Assembly (NCBI RefSeq): GCF_017916425.1
Contig: NZ_JAFMSX010000001.1
Span: 310,001-374,000, forward strand
Reading direction: 5' to 3'
DNA from: Nocardioides sp. SYSU D00065
GTDB taxonomy: Bacteria; Actinomycetota; Actinomycetes; Propionibacteriales; Nocardioidaceae
Length of the DNA: 64,000 nucleotides
The position numbers and the translations under genes were made by a program. The first letter of the stretch is position 1. Every line of letters starts with the position of its first letter. Below the pieces are notes generated by a model. That model was not told where the DNA came from and did not search any database. It worked only from the letters and a program-made list of their open reading frames with translations. Below are positions 1-7,765 of the stretch, one piece after another.

Positions 1-860
1 TCGGCCCCGTGCACGGAGAACGTCGACATCGGCACGGTGGCCACCTCGAGCAGTCGCCGCCCGAAGTCGTCGTCGACGTTGGTGAGGCCGAGCCGGGCGC
101 GCTCAGGGGTGAACAGGCTCGCCTTGGCGGCGAAGTAGTCGTCGAGGTCGGCGTGGAAGTCGAGGTGGTCGCGGCCGAGGTTGAGGAACGTCGCGACGTC
201 GAACACCACGCCGTCGACGCGACCCAGCACGAGAGCGTGGCTCGAGACCTCCATCGCGCAGGTGTCCACGCCCCGCTCGCGCATCACCGCGAACAGGCCG
301 TGCAGGTCCGGTGCCTCCGGTGTCGTGAGCTGGGTCCGAACGTCCGCGCCGGCGATGCGGGTGCCGACAGTGCCCACGACCGCCGAGGGCACGCCCGAGG
401 CGGTCAGGCCCTGCTCGAGCAGCCGGGTGGTGGTGGTCTTGCCCTGGGTGCCCGTGACGCCCACGACGCGCAGGTCCGCGGCGGGGTCGCCGTAGACCCG
501 CGAGGCCAGACGCCCGAGGACGCTGCGCGGCTCCGCGACGACGATCGCGGGCGTGCCCGGCGGCAGCCGGTCAGCGCCCGCCGGGTCGGTCACCACGGCC
601 ACCGCGCCCGAGGCGAGGGCCTGGGCGGCGAAGTCCGCGCCGTGGGCGCGGGCGCCCGGGAGGGCGGCGTACAGGTCCCCGGGACGCACGCGGGCGGTGC
701 TGAGGGAGATGCCCGAGACGGCCGCGCCGAGGTCGCCGTGCACGGTCACGTCGGTCAGTGCCGTCAGCCAGCCGGCCAGCTCGGCGACCGGGGTCGCGGG
801 CACCTGCCGGGGACGCGCGGGGTCGACCGCCCGGTGGCTCGGGTCCGCTGGCTGATCCAC
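1..860 (-). CDS. murE: UDP-N-acetylmuramoyl-tripeptide synthetase, C-terminus beyond window
   Basis: Cytoplasmic Mur ligase that adds the third (diamino acid) residue to UDP-MurNAc-L-Ala-D-Glu during peptidoglycan precursor synthesis. About 286 residues are present. The ATP-binding loop GTQGKTTTT is near residue 138, the NLGRDHLDFH motif of the central domain follows, and NVDDDFGRR is near residue 270; the C-terminal ligase domain lies outside the window. The start is GTG at 858-860, 17 nt after the ftsI stop. A TACGCT hexamer 6 nt upstream suggests an additional leaderless promoter inside the ftsI/murE junction. It is the next gene of the dcw cluster after ftsI, as in other actinobacteria. 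Confidence 0.93.
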   Translation of the reverse strand, partial: MDQPADPSHRAVDPARPRQVPATPVAELAGWLTALTDVTVHGDLGAAVSGISLSTARVRPGDLYAALPGARAHGADFAAQALASGAVAVVTDPAGADRLPPGTPAIVVAEPRSVLGRLASRVYGDPAADLRVVGVTGTQGKTTTTRLLEQGLTASGVPSAVVGTVGTRIAGADVRTQLTTPEAPDLHGLFAVMRERGVDTCAMEVSSHALVLGRVDGVVFDVATFLNLGRDHLDFHADLDDYFAAKASLFTPERARLGLTNVDDDFGRRLLEVATVPMSTFSVHGA

Positions 861-866
861 CGACCG

Positions 867-872
867 AGCGTA
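867..872 (-). promoter_or_regulatory. putative leaderless -10 box of murE
   Basis: TACGCT followed by 6 nt and the GTG start of murE. It lies at the ftsI stop, so murE could be transcribed independently of ftsI. Inferred from the recurrent TANNNT-N6/7-start pattern in this window. Confidence 0.45.
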
Positions 873-877
873 GCGAC

Positions 878-2653
878 TCACCACTCGACGGGCAGACGCG
901 ACGGCTTGCCGTTGGTCGGCTCGACGCCGTAGCGGCCCAGCACGTAGCCCATGATCCGCGAGAACACGGGGCCGGTGATCGAGCCACCGCCGCCGTCGAC
1001 CCGCGGGGCGTGGACGACGACGTAGACGGTGAAGCGCGGGTCGTCGGCGGGCGCGAAGCCGCCGAAGGACACCGACGTGCTGCCGTCGTAGCCGGTGCCG
1101 TCGGGCGCGACCCGCTGGGCGGTGCCGGTCTTGCCGGCGACGAGGTAGCCGGGCACCTGGGCACCCGGCGCGACGCCGTCCTCGGGGTCGACGACCTTCT
1201 CCATCATCTTGGCGGTCGCGCGGGCGGCGCGCTTGCTGACGACCCGGGTCCGGGTGGCCACGTCGGTGCCGACGGTGACGCCGTCGTCGGTGACCGCGGA
1301 GCCGGCGATGAGGCTCGGGGAGACGCGGACGCCGCCGTTGGCGATCGTGTTCACCGCGGCCGCCATCTGCGCGACGTTGACCGAGAGCGACTGGCCGAAG
1401 GCGACGCGGTCCTTGGTCTGCGACGTCATCGCCTCGCCCGGGGTCAGGATGCCCGGGGTCTCCCCGCGCACGCCGATGTCGGTGCGCTGGCCGAGACCGA
1501 AGCGCTGGAGGTAGTCGACGAGCTGCACCGGGGTGAAGGCGTCGGCTGCCAGCACCGTGCCGATGTTGGAGGACTGGGCGATGATCCCCGCGAGGGTCAG
1601 CCGGATCGTGCCGTGGTCGAACCAGTCGCCGATGACGCGGTCCTGGCGCGCGAGGTTGGGCGGCACCCGGAACCGCTGCCGCGGGAAGGCCTTGCCGGCG
1701 TCGATGAGCGCGGCGGCGGTGAGCACCTTGGCCACCGAGCCCGGCTCGTAGGTCTCGCTCATCGAGCGGGCGCCGAGGTCGCCCTCGTCGGCGACCTCCG
1801 CGGGCTCGTTGGCGTCGAAGGTGGGCACGTCGGCGAGCGCCAGGATCTCCCCGGTGCGGGTGTCCATCACGACCGCTGCGCCGCTCTCGGCGCGGTACTG
1901 CTGGACCGCCTCGGCGAGGACCTTCTGCGTGAACCACTGCAGGTCGCGGTCGATGGTCGTGCGTAGCGGCGCGCCGTCCTTCGCAGCCGTCAGGGTGCTC
2001 TCCTGCAGCGGGATGCGCACGCCCTTGCCGGAGTTCGACTGCCAGGTGGCCTCGCCGTCGACGCCCGCCAGCTGCTTGTCGAAGGTCCGCTCGAAGCCAC
2101 CGAGCGGCTCGTCGGTGCCCATGTAGCCGACGAGGTTGGCGGCCACGTCGTCGGCGGGATAGTCGCGGATCGGGTCGTCCTCGAGCGAGATGCCCTCGTA
2201 GCCGGCCTCCTCGAGCTCGGCGAGGGTGTCGCTCGCGAGCGTGCTCGGCACCCGCCGGGCGACGTACTCGTAGCGGCTGCCCTCCTTGCGTCCGCGCAGG
2301 GCGGTCAGCGTCCGGAAGTAGTCGACGGAGAGCCGCTCGGAGAGCAGCCGGGCGATCTCCGGCGCCCGGTCGGCGGTGAGGACCGGGTCGGCGATGACCA
2401 TCGTGCCCTTGATCGAGTCGGCCAGCGGGATGCCGTTGCGGTCGAGGATGTCGCCGCGCTCGGCCGGCAGCGGGATGCGCACCGCACCCTCCGCGGCGGC
2501 GCGGACGGCGTATGACTCGGGGTCGATGCCCTGCAGCTGGACCAGTCGCGCCCCGAAGAAGGAGAGGACCATCGCGATGAGGACGAACCCGATGCGCAGT
2601 CGCATCATGGGGGCACCTCGGGTGGCGCCGCGCCTGGTGCGGGTGCTCGGCAC
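878..2653 (-). CDS. ftsI: septal penicillin-binding protein 2B/3 (FtsI, PbpB)
   Basis: Class B transpeptidase that cross-links septal peptidoglycan as part of the divisome; membrane-anchored, catalytic domain outside. 591 residues. One N-terminal TM helix at about residues 20-38, a PBP dimerisation domain at about 55-230, and a transpeptidase domain with SVAK (catalytic Ser306), SSN at 361-363 and KTG at 508-510. The GTG start at 2651-2653 is preceded by AAGGAGGAG, a near-perfect ribosome binding site, which favours it over the internal Met-Met at residues 16-17. It follows the ftsL-like gene by 88 bp and precedes murE. No PASTA domain is visible at the C-terminus, unlike some actinobacterial PBPs. 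Confidence 0.95.
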   Translation of the reverse strand: MPSTRTRRGATRGAPMMRLRIGFVLIAMVLSFFGARLVQLQGIDPESYAVRAAAEGAVRIPLPAERGDILDRNGIPLADSIKGTMVIADPVLTADRAPEIARLLSERLSVDYFRTLTALRGRKEGSRYEYVARRVPSTLASDTLAELEEAGYEGISLEDDPIRDYPADDVAANLVGYMGTDEPLGGFERTFDKQLAGVDGEATWQSNSGKGVRIPLQESTLTAAKDGAPLRTTIDRDLQWFTQKVLAEAVQQYRAESGAAVVMDTRTGEILALADVPTFDANEPAEVADEGDLGARSMSETYEPGSVAKVLTAAALIDAGKAFPRQRFRVPPNLARQDRVIGDWFDHGTIRLTLAGIIAQSSNIGTVLAADAFTPVQLVDYLQRFGLGQRTDIGVRGETPGILTPGEAMTSQTKDRVAFGQSLSVNVAQMAAAVNTIANGGVRVSPSLIAGSAVTDDGVTVGTDVATRTRVVSKRAARATAKMMEKVVDPEDGVAPGAQVPGYLVAGKTGTAQRVAPDGTGYDGSTSVSFGGFAPADDPRFTVYVVVHAPRVDGGGGSITGPVFSRIMGYVLGRYGVEPTNGKPSRLPVEW

Positions 2654-2741
2654 TGGTTCTCCTCCTTCGGCCCGTGCGCCTGTGCGTGGACCTGTCGACG
2701 AATCTAGGGGTGCGGTCGCGCGGATCGGCGCGACCGCGCCG

Positions 2742-3293
2742 TCACCGGTCCCGGTTCTTGCGCGACGTGCCCGTGCCGGCGGCGGACGCGTCGTCCGTCG
2801 CAGGGGTGGTGGCGGGCACCTCGACGACCGTCGGCTTCGGGGCGAGCACCGCCGGCATGATCGGGTCGGGGGGCAGCAGGTGGAGCGCGTCCTCGCGAGT
2901 GGCGGGCGTGCGCACGCCGCTGGTGCGGCCGGTCTCGAGATCGAGGAAGACGGGCGCTGCCGGGATGACCATGCCCATGCGCTGGGCCTCCTCGGCGACC
3001 CGCTGCGGGTTGCGCAGCTCGTCGAGCTCCATGCGCAGCGTCTGCTCCCGGGCGGCGAGGGCGTCGGCCTGCGCCTCGAGGGACGACGCGGCGAACGACG
3101 CCTGCTGCATCGAGGTGTTGAACAGGAGCAGGCCGACGATGCCCCCGACCAGGACCAGGCTCACCAGCGTCACGAACGGCACTCGCGGCGCCCGGGTGCG
3201 CACACGTGGGACGACCGTGAGGCGGGCCCGGTCGACGGCCTCCTGGGCGATCCGGGTGACGCGGGCACGTGGCTGCAGGGCGGGACTGCTCAT
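2742..3293 (-). CDS. ftsL: FtsL-like septum formation membrane protein
   Basis: 183-residue bitopic protein. A basic N-terminus of about 38 residues is followed by one TM helix at about residues 39-60 ([20 protein letters not shown]), then a short coiled coil rich in Ala, Glu and Leu (about 68-100) and a Pro-rich tail. Size, topology and position between rsmH and ftsI match the actinobacterial FtsL family (Rv2164c position), which joins FtsQ/FtsB in recruiting FtsI and FtsW. It overlaps the rsmH stop by 4 nt (ATGA), implying translational coupling. The C-terminal 80 residues are low-complexity and not recognisable. Confidence 0.85.
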   Translation of the reverse strand: MSSPALQPRARVTRIAQEAVDRARLTVVPRVRTRAPRVPFVTLVSLVLVGGIVGLLLFNTSMQQASFAASSLEAQADALAAREQTLRMELDELRNPQRVAEEAQRMGMVIPAAPVFLDLETGRTSGVRTPATREDALHLLPPDPIMPAVLAPKPTVVEVPATTPATDDASAAGTGTSRKNRDR

Positions 3294-4279
3294 CGAACGG
3301 CTCCAGGGGGAAGGGGGCGGGAGGCGGCGGGAGGGGGAAGGACGCGCTCGACGGCACGGAGCCGGACTGAGGCTGCGCGCGGGTTCTGCTCGACCTCGTG
3401 CTCGTCGGCACGCTCGGCGCCGCGGGTGACGAGCCGCAGCGCGGGCTCGGCTCCCTCGGGCACGAACGGCAGGTCCGGAGGCACGTCGAGGCGCGTGGCG
3501 TCGGCGAAGGCCCGCTTGACCAGACGGTCCTCGAGCGAGTGGTAGGACTCCACGACCACGCGGCCACCGACGCCGACGGCCTCGATGGAGGCCGGGATGG
3601 CCCGGCGCAGCACGGCCAGCTCGTCGTTGACGGCCATCCGCAGCGCCTGGAAGGTGCGCTTGGCCGGATGTCCGCCCGTGCGCCGGGCAGGCGCGGGGAT
3701 GGTGGCGTACAGCAGCTCCACCAGGTCGGCGCTGGAGGAGAACGGCGCGCTCTCGCGCCGACGGACGACCTCGCGCGCGATCCGGGAGGCGAACTTCTCC
3801 TCGCCGTACTCGCGCAGGATCCGGGTGAGCTCCTGTGCGGTCGCGGTGTTGAGCAGGTCCGCCGCGGTCTGTCCGGTGGTCGGGTCCATCCGCATGTCGA
3901 GCGGCGCGTCCTCGGCGTAGGCGAACCCGCGCTCGCGCACGTCGAGCTGCATCGAGGAGACGCCGAGGTCGAAGAAGACCGCGTCGACGTGGTCGAGGCC
4001 CAGCCCGGCGATCACGTCGAGCAGCTCGTCGTACACCGCGTGCACCGCCGTGAACCGATCACCGTGCCGGGCGAGTCGCTGCGAGGCCAGGTCGAGGGCG
4101 GCGGGGTCGCGGTCGATCCCGACGACCCGTGCGTGCGGCAGGCGCTCGAGGACGGCCTCGCTGTGGCCGCCGAGACCGAGCGTGCAGTCGACGTAGACCG
4201 AGCCGGGCGCCTCGAGGGCGGGAGCCAGCAGGGCGACGACCCGGTCGAGCAGCACCGGGGCGTGGCTGGGGGTGGTCAC
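3290..4279 (-). CDS. rsmH: 16S rRNA (cytosine-1402-N4)-methyltransferase RsmH
   Basis: S-adenosylmethionine-dependent enzyme that N4-methylates C1402 of 16S rRNA; formerly MraW. 329 residues, near the family norm. Visible motifs are [10 protein letters not shown] at the N-terminus, the SAM site [14 protein letters not shown] at about residues 31-44, [10 protein letters not shown] and RGFAY, and the closing [14 protein letters not shown]. The start is GTG at 4277-4279. The gene overlaps the downstream ftsL-like gene by 4 nt and lies just after a 53-codon membrane ORF. Its long upstream spacer holds phased repeats and a large hairpin that may control it separately from mraZ. Confidence 0.96.
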   Translation of the reverse strand: MTTPSHAPVLLDRVVALLAPALEAPGSVYVDCTLGLGGHSEAVLERLPHARVVGIDRDPAALDLASQRLARHGDRFTAVHAVYDELLDVIAGLGLDHVDAVFFDLGVSSMQLDVRERGFAYAEDAPLDMRMDPTTGQTAADLLNTATAQELTRILREYGEEKFASRIAREVVRRRESAPFSSSADLVELLYATIPAPARRTGGHPAKRTFQALRMAVNDELAVLRRAIPASIEAVGVGGRVVVESYHSLEDRLVKRAFADATRLDVPPDLPFVPEGAEPALRLVTRGAERADEHEVEQNPRAASVRLRAVERVLPPPAASRPLPPGAVR

Positions 4280-4283
4280 CGGC

Positions 4284-4445
4284 TCAGCCCTGGTGTCCCA
4301 GGCGGGCGAGCAGCAGCAGCGCGAGGGCGAGGCCGGTGGCCGTCGCGGCGGAGAAGAGGACCAGGGTGGCCGCCTCCCGCGCCTGGTCGCGCACGCGCAG
4401 CGGCGGTGCCGCGCTGGTGCGCCCCACGGGCTGGGTGGTGCTCAT
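4284..4445 (-). CDS. small single-pass membrane protein between mraZ and rsmH
   Basis: A 53-residue ORF with ATG at 4443-4445 ending 4 nt before the rsmH start. The N-terminal half is polar and basic; the C-terminal half has one hydrophobic segment (about residues 30-48, ending [15 protein letters not shown]). A GGGGTCGAG stretch could act as a weak ribosome binding site. Position in the operon and a clean TM helix argue that it is real. I do not recognise the family, and a short ORF in high-GC DNA may be spurious. Confidence 0.5.
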   Translation of the reverse strand: MSTTQPVGRTSAAPPLRVRDQAREAATLVLFSAATATGLALALLLLARLGHQG

Positions 4446-4463
4446 GGTCTCGACCCCACTCGG

Positions 4464-4490
4464 TGGTGCTCGCTGGTGCTGACTGGTGCT
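4464..4490. repeat. phased 10-bp repeats, block B (3 x TGGTGC)
   Basis: TGGTGC occurs on the plus strand at 4464, 4474 and 4484, exactly 10 bp apart. The block lies on the rsmH side of the large inverted repeat. The 10-bp phase equals that of the MraZ operator upstream of mraZ. Confidence 0.7.
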
Positions 4491-4541
4491 GCTGGCGGTG
4501 CGGCTGACCCTCCCCGCCGTGTGGCACGGGGTGAGCCGCCG

Positions 4542-4637
4542 CACCAGGTCCCTGCCCGCTCCCTGCGATGGGGTGCCCTCTGGTGCCGGGGAAGTGCCCC
4601 AGATGGCCACGCGAGGGAGCGGGCTCGAGACCTGGTG
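4542..4637 (-). promoter_or_regulatory. long inverted repeat in the rsmH leader; candidate mraW-type structured RNA
   Basis: Read as RNA on the minus strand, CACCAGGTC (4629-4637) pairs perfectly with GACCTGGTG (4542-4550). After a small internal loop, GCCCGCTCCCT (4614-4624) pairs perfectly with AGGGAGCGGGC (4554-4564). That gives stems of 9 and 11 bp closing a loop of about 49 nt that can fold further. A conserved 'mraW RNA motif' has been described upstream of mraW/rsmH in actinobacteria; location and structure fit, but I cannot confirm the consensus by eye. Confidence 0.6.
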
Positions 4638-4666
4638 ATGCGGGTCCGTAGGTCAGCTGTCGTGTT

Positions 4667-4712
4667 GTGGTGGTGCTCGATGCCGGTGGTGCTCGGTGGT
4701 GCGGGGTGGTGC
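4667..4712. repeat. phased 10-bp repeats, block A (3 x TGGTGC plus outlier)
   Basis: TGGTGC occurs on the plus strand at 4687, 4697 and 4707, exactly 10 bp apart, with a further copy at 4671 out of phase. The block lies directly downstream of the mraZ stop, on the opposite side of the hairpin from block B. The 11-mer GGTGGTGCTCG occurs twice here and once in block B. Confidence 0.7.
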
Positions 4713-4719
4713 GTGCCGG

Positions 4720-5148
4720 TCAGATGCCCGGGAAGACCTCGTCGCTGAGCTCGGAGAACTTCTGCTCCTGCTCCTCGCTGTAGGTCGCCCACGCGGTGGG
4801 ATCCCAGATCTCGATCCGGTTCATCGACCCGATGACCACGCACTCCTTGCGGAGCGAGGCGTACTCCCGCAGCGGTGCCGGGATGTTGATGCGCCCCTGC
4901 TTGTCCGGCACCTCCTGGCTGGCGGCGGCGAACAGCATGCGGACGTAGTCACGGGTGTTCTTCTGGGTGACCGGCGCCTCGCGGAGCCGATCGGTGAGCC
5001 GGCCGAAGTCCTCCAGCGACCAGATGGTGAGGCAGCGCTCCTGTCCCCTGGTCACCACGAGTCCCTCCGTCAGCTCGTCCCTGAACTTCGCGGGGAGGAA
5101 GAGCCGGCCCTTCTCGTCGAGCTTGGGCGTGTAGGTGCCGAAGAACAC
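4720..5148 (-). CDS. mraZ: transcriptional regulator MraZ
   Basis: DNA-binding repressor of the dcw cluster, made of two SpoVT/AbrB-like repeats that assemble into a ring. 142 residues from GTG at 5146-5148, giving the canonical opening FFGTYTPKLDEKGRLFLPAKF. A DKQGRINIP motif in the second half mirrors DEKGRLFLP in the first. A TGGAGG ribosome binding site sits 6 nt before this GTG. A longer reading from GTG 5214 would start inside the operator and is unlikely. The gene is first in the cluster and probably represses itself through the operator at 5189-5224. Confidence 0.93.
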   Translation of the reverse strand: MFFGTYTPKLDEKGRLFLPAKFRDELTEGLVVTRGQERCLTIWSLEDFGRLTDRLREAPVTQKNTRDYVRMLFAAASQEVPDKQGRINIPAPLREYASLRKECVVIGSMNRIEIWDPTAWATYSEEQEQKFSELSDEVFPGI

Positions 5149-5188
5149 CCGGCACCTCCACTGGCTCGGCGGGCAGATCGACCCTGTC

Positions 5189-5224
5189 CCCCACTTCGCC
5201 CCACAGTACTCCACTTCACTCCAC
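5189..5224 (-). promoter_or_regulatory. MraZ operator: four direct repeats at 10-bp spacing
   Basis: On the minus strand the sequence is GTGGAG-N4-GTGGAG-N4-GTGGGG-N4-GTGGGG (plus-strand CTCCAC at 5219 and 5209, CCCCAC at 5199 and 5189). MraZ proteins are known to bind direct TGGGN-type repeats with about 10-bp spacing ahead of mraZ. The repeats cover the promoter spacer, the -10 box and the start site. Confidence 0.85.
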
Positions 5225-5230
5225 CGTCAA
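5203..5230 (-). promoter_or_regulatory. mraZ promoter
   Basis: TTGACG (-35, 5225-5230) and TACTGT (-10, 5203-5208) are separated by 16 bp. The predicted start is near 5196, leaving a leader of about 48 nt before the GTG. The promoter is embedded in the MraZ repeats, consistent with steric repression. Confidence 0.75.
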
Positions 5231-5354
5231 CCAGAACGGGCGTGTTTCGAGCGCGAATTCCGCGGATCCGGTGGCCCGCCCCGATCTCCGGTGCTCGTGC
5301 GGCGCGGCCAGCGGCAGCGTCGGGCACCCGCGATCCCCGCGTGCGGAGCCGCTG

Positions 5355-5404
5355 GTGGAGCGCGGGTGGGGGAAGACCGCCGCCGCCGGTGGAGGAAAGT
5401 GGGG
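5355..5404 (+). promoter_or_regulatory. MraZ-box-like repeats upstream of moxR
   Basis: GTGGAG-N4-GTGGGG at 5389-5404 has the same sequence class and 10-bp spacing as the mraZ operator. A looser pair (GTGGAG-N5-GTGGGG) lies at 5355-5371 and a lone GTGGAG at 5449. They sit in the divergent mraZ/moxR intergenic region, which is otherwise GC-rich and without an ORF I believe. Regulation of moxR by MraZ is inference. Confidence 0.4.
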
Positions 5405-5485
5405 CGTGGTGCGTGGTGCGGGTCCCGGACCCGCCCCGGAGGCCCTCCGTGGAGTACGACGGCCGGGTATGTTGCGCGGACCACA

Positions 5486-5491
5486 TACGGT
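5486..5491 (+). promoter_or_regulatory. putative -10 box of the moxR operon
   Basis: TACGGT, which would place the transcription start near 5498 and give a leader of 11 nt to ATG 5509 or 26 nt to GTG 5524. No convincing -35 is seen. Confidence 0.4.
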
Positions 5492-5523
5492 GGGGACGAG
5501 CGCGGACGATGGGACGGAACGAC

Positions 5524-6504
5524 GTGACGACTGCGGCAGCCGGACAGGCACCCGACCTGGACACCGTGCACCGGGTGACCGGTGCGGTCCGCCACAACAT
5601 CGAACGCGTCATCGCGGGCAAGCCCGACGTCGTCAACGCCGCGCTGGTGGTGCTGCTCGCCGAGGGTCACCTGCTCATCGAGGACGTCCCTGGTGTCGGC
5701 AAGACACAGCTGAGCAAGGCGCTGGCGCGGAGCATCGACTGCTCGGTGCGGCGCATCCAGTTCACGCCCGACCTGCTGCCCTCCGACGTCACGGGTGTCT
5801 CGGTCTTCAACCAGGACACCCGCGAGTTCGAGTTCCGCCCCGGCGGGGTCTTCGCCAACGTCGTGATCGGCGACGAGATCAACCGTGCCTCGCCCAAGAC
5901 CCAGTCCGCGCTGCTCGAGTGCATGGAGGAGCGCCAGGTCACCGTCGACAACGCGACCTACCAGCTCGAGAAGCCGTTCATGGTCATCGCCACCCAGAAC
6001 CCGATCGAGATGGAGGGCACCTACGCCCTCCCGGAGGCGCAGCGCGACCGGTTCATGGCGCGGGTCTCGGTGGGCTACCCGGTGGAGGCGGCGGAGATCG
6101 CGATGCTCGAGGGACACACCGCCCACAACCCCCTCGACGACCTCGAGCCGGTCACCGACGCCGGCGAGATCCGCAAGGTGATCGAGATCGTCGGCCGGGT
6201 GCACGTCTCCCCGGCCGTCCAGCGCTACGCCGTCGCCCTGACCACCGCCACCCGCACCAGCGGCGACCTGCACCTCGGCGCCTCGCCGCGCGCGACGCTG
6301 CACCTGGTGCGTGCCGCCAAGGCGGTCGCGGCGACCCAGGGGCGCGACTACGTCCTTCCTGACGACATCCACGGGATCACCTCTCCCGTGCTGGCGCACC
6401 GGCTGCTGCCCAACGTCGAGGCGACGATGAGCGGCCGCACCACAGCGACGATCCTCGCGGGGATCGTCGATTCGGTGCCCGTCCCCGATGCCGGCCGTGC
6501 GTGA
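5524..6504 (+). CDS. MoxR family AAA+ ATPase
   Basis: Cytoplasmic AAA+ ATPase thought to act as a chaperone-like partner of the adjacent DUF58 and transglutaminase proteins. 326 residues from GTG 5524. Walker A is GVGKTQLSKAL near residue 58, Walker B is VVIGDEINRASPKTQ, followed by sensor 1 ATQNPIEMEGTYALPEAQRDRF and a C-terminal lid. An in-frame ATG at 5509 gives 331 residues; GGACGG just upstream supports GTG 5524, but the choice is open. The gene is divergent from mraZ and overlaps DUF58 by 17 nt, so it is first in a three-gene operon. Confidence 0.93.
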   Translation: MTTAAAGQAPDLDTVHRVTGAVRHNIERVIAGKPDVVNAALVVLLAEGHLLIEDVPGVGKTQLSKALARSIDCSVRRIQFTPDLLPSDVTGVSVFNQDTREFEFRPGGVFANVVIGDEINRASPKTQSALLECMEERQVTVDNATYQLEKPFMVIATQNPIEMEGTYALPEAQRDRFMARVSVGYPVEAAEIAMLEGHTAHNPLDDLEPVTDAGEIRKVIEIVGRVHVSPAVQRYAVALTTATRTSGDLHLGASPRATLHLVRAAKAVAATQGRDYVLPDDIHGITSPVLAHRLLPNVEATMSGRTTATILAGIVDSVPVPDAGRA

Positions 6505-7765
6505 GGCCCTCGCTGCCCTGACCGTCCGCGGACGGGCGTTCCTGGCCGCCGGCACGACCACCGTCGTGGCGGCGATCGTGGTCGGACACTCCTCGGTCGT
6601 CCGCATCGGCGTGCTCGTCGCCGTGCTGCCCCTGCTCACCGCCTGGTGGGTCGGTCGCTCGCGCTACCGCCTGGCGCTCGTGCGTACGGTTTCCCCACAG
6701 CTCGTGGTCGCCGGGCAGCCCGCGACCGTCGAGCTGACCGTCTCCAACGAGTCACGTACGCCGACCGGCGTGCTGCTGCTCGAGGAGCGGCTCCCCTACG
6801 TCCTGGGCACCCGGCCCCGGTTCGTCCTCGAAGGCCTGGGGCACGGCTGGCGCCGCCACGCGACCTACCAGGTGCGCTCGGAGCTGCGTGGGCAGTTCGA
6901 CATCGGCCCGATGTCGGTGCGGGTCACCGACCCCTTCGGTCTCGTCGAGCTGGGCCGCACCTTCCACGCCACCACGCGCCTCACGGTCACGCCCCGCACC
7001 ACCGCGTTGCCGAGCATCCCGCTCGGCGGCGCCTGGACCGGGTCGGGCGACAACCGGCCCCGCGCCTTCGCCACCGGCAGCGCCGAGGACGTCACCGTGC
7101 GCGAGTACCGCCGCGGCGACGACCTGCGACGCGTCCACTGGCGCAGCTCGGCGCGCGTGGGGGAGCTGATGGTGCGCAGGGAGGAGCAGCCGTGGCAGTC
7201 ACGCGCCACGGTCTACCTCGACAACCGCGGCACCTCCCACCGCGGACAGGGCGCTGCCAGCTCCCTCGAGGGCGCCGTGTCGGCAGCCGCCTCGATCGCC
7301 GTCCACCTGGCCCACCACGGCTACACCGTCCGCCTGGTCACCGCCTCCGGCGACAGCCGCGAGACCCAGTGGCACTCTCACGCCGCCGAGGCGAGCACCG
7401 TCCCGCTGCTCGAGGCGCTCGCGGTGGTGCAGCTCGATCTCTCCCCCGTCCCGGACACCCAGTGGCTGGCCGAGCCGGGTCACGGCGGGCTCGTCCTGGG
7501 CATCTTCGGCGGTCTAGGCGAACCGGACCTGCCGTTCCTGCGCCGGCTGCAGCACCACGCGTCCTCGAGCCTGGCGATCGCCCTCGACGTGGATGCCTGG
7601 GCACCGCACCTGCCGGTGCAGCCGGGCCGGGGCGCCGCGACGCACCTCACCGCGACCGGATGGCGCTCGGTCACCCTCGGTCCGCGCGACCGCCTCGACA
7701 CCGCCTGGCAGCAGCTGGGCCTGATGCGGAGCCGGGCCACGGCCCCGGCAGGAGCGGTCCGATGA
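6488..7765 (+). CDS. DUF58 domain protein
   Basis: 425 residues. Two N-terminal hydrophobic segments (about residues 14-55) suggest membrane anchoring. A beta-rich linker precedes the DUF58 core, with the signature DVTVREYRRGDDLRRVHWRSS at about residues 200-220, and a vWA-like C-terminal half. DUF58 proteins are almost always encoded between a MoxR ATPase and a TgpA-type transglutaminase, as here; a role in envelope protein processing is proposed but unproven. The ATG at 6488 overlaps the moxR 3' end, and a GTG at 6497 is an alternative. The stop overlaps the tgpA start by 4 nt (ATGA). Confidence 0.9.
   Translation: MPAVREALAALTVRGRAFLAAGTTTVVAAIVVGHSSVVRIGVLVAVLPLLTAWWVGRSRYRLALVRTVSPQLVVAGQPATVELTVSNESRTPTGVLLLEERLPYVLGTRPRFVLEGLGHGWRRHATYQVRSELRGQFDIGPMSVRVTDPFGLVELGRTFHATTRLTVTPRTTALPSIPLGGAWTGSGDNRPRAFATGSAEDVTVREYRRGDDLRRVHWRSSARVGELMVRREEQPWQSRATVYLDNRGTSHRGQGAASSLEGAVSAAASIAVHLAHHGYTVRLVTASGDSRETQWHSHAAEASTVPLLEALAVVQLDLSPVPDTQWLAEPGHGGLVLGIFGGLGEPDLPFLRRLQHHASSSLAIALDVDAWAPHLPVQPGRGAATHLTATGWRSVTLGPRDRLDTAWQQLGLMRSRATAPAGAVR

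Noticed and set aside
5148..5214. 22-residue N-terminal extension of mraZ from GTG 5214
   Set aside because: That GTG is one of the operator repeats and would precede the predicted transcription start; GTG 5148 has a good ribosome binding site and the canonical MraZ N-terminus.
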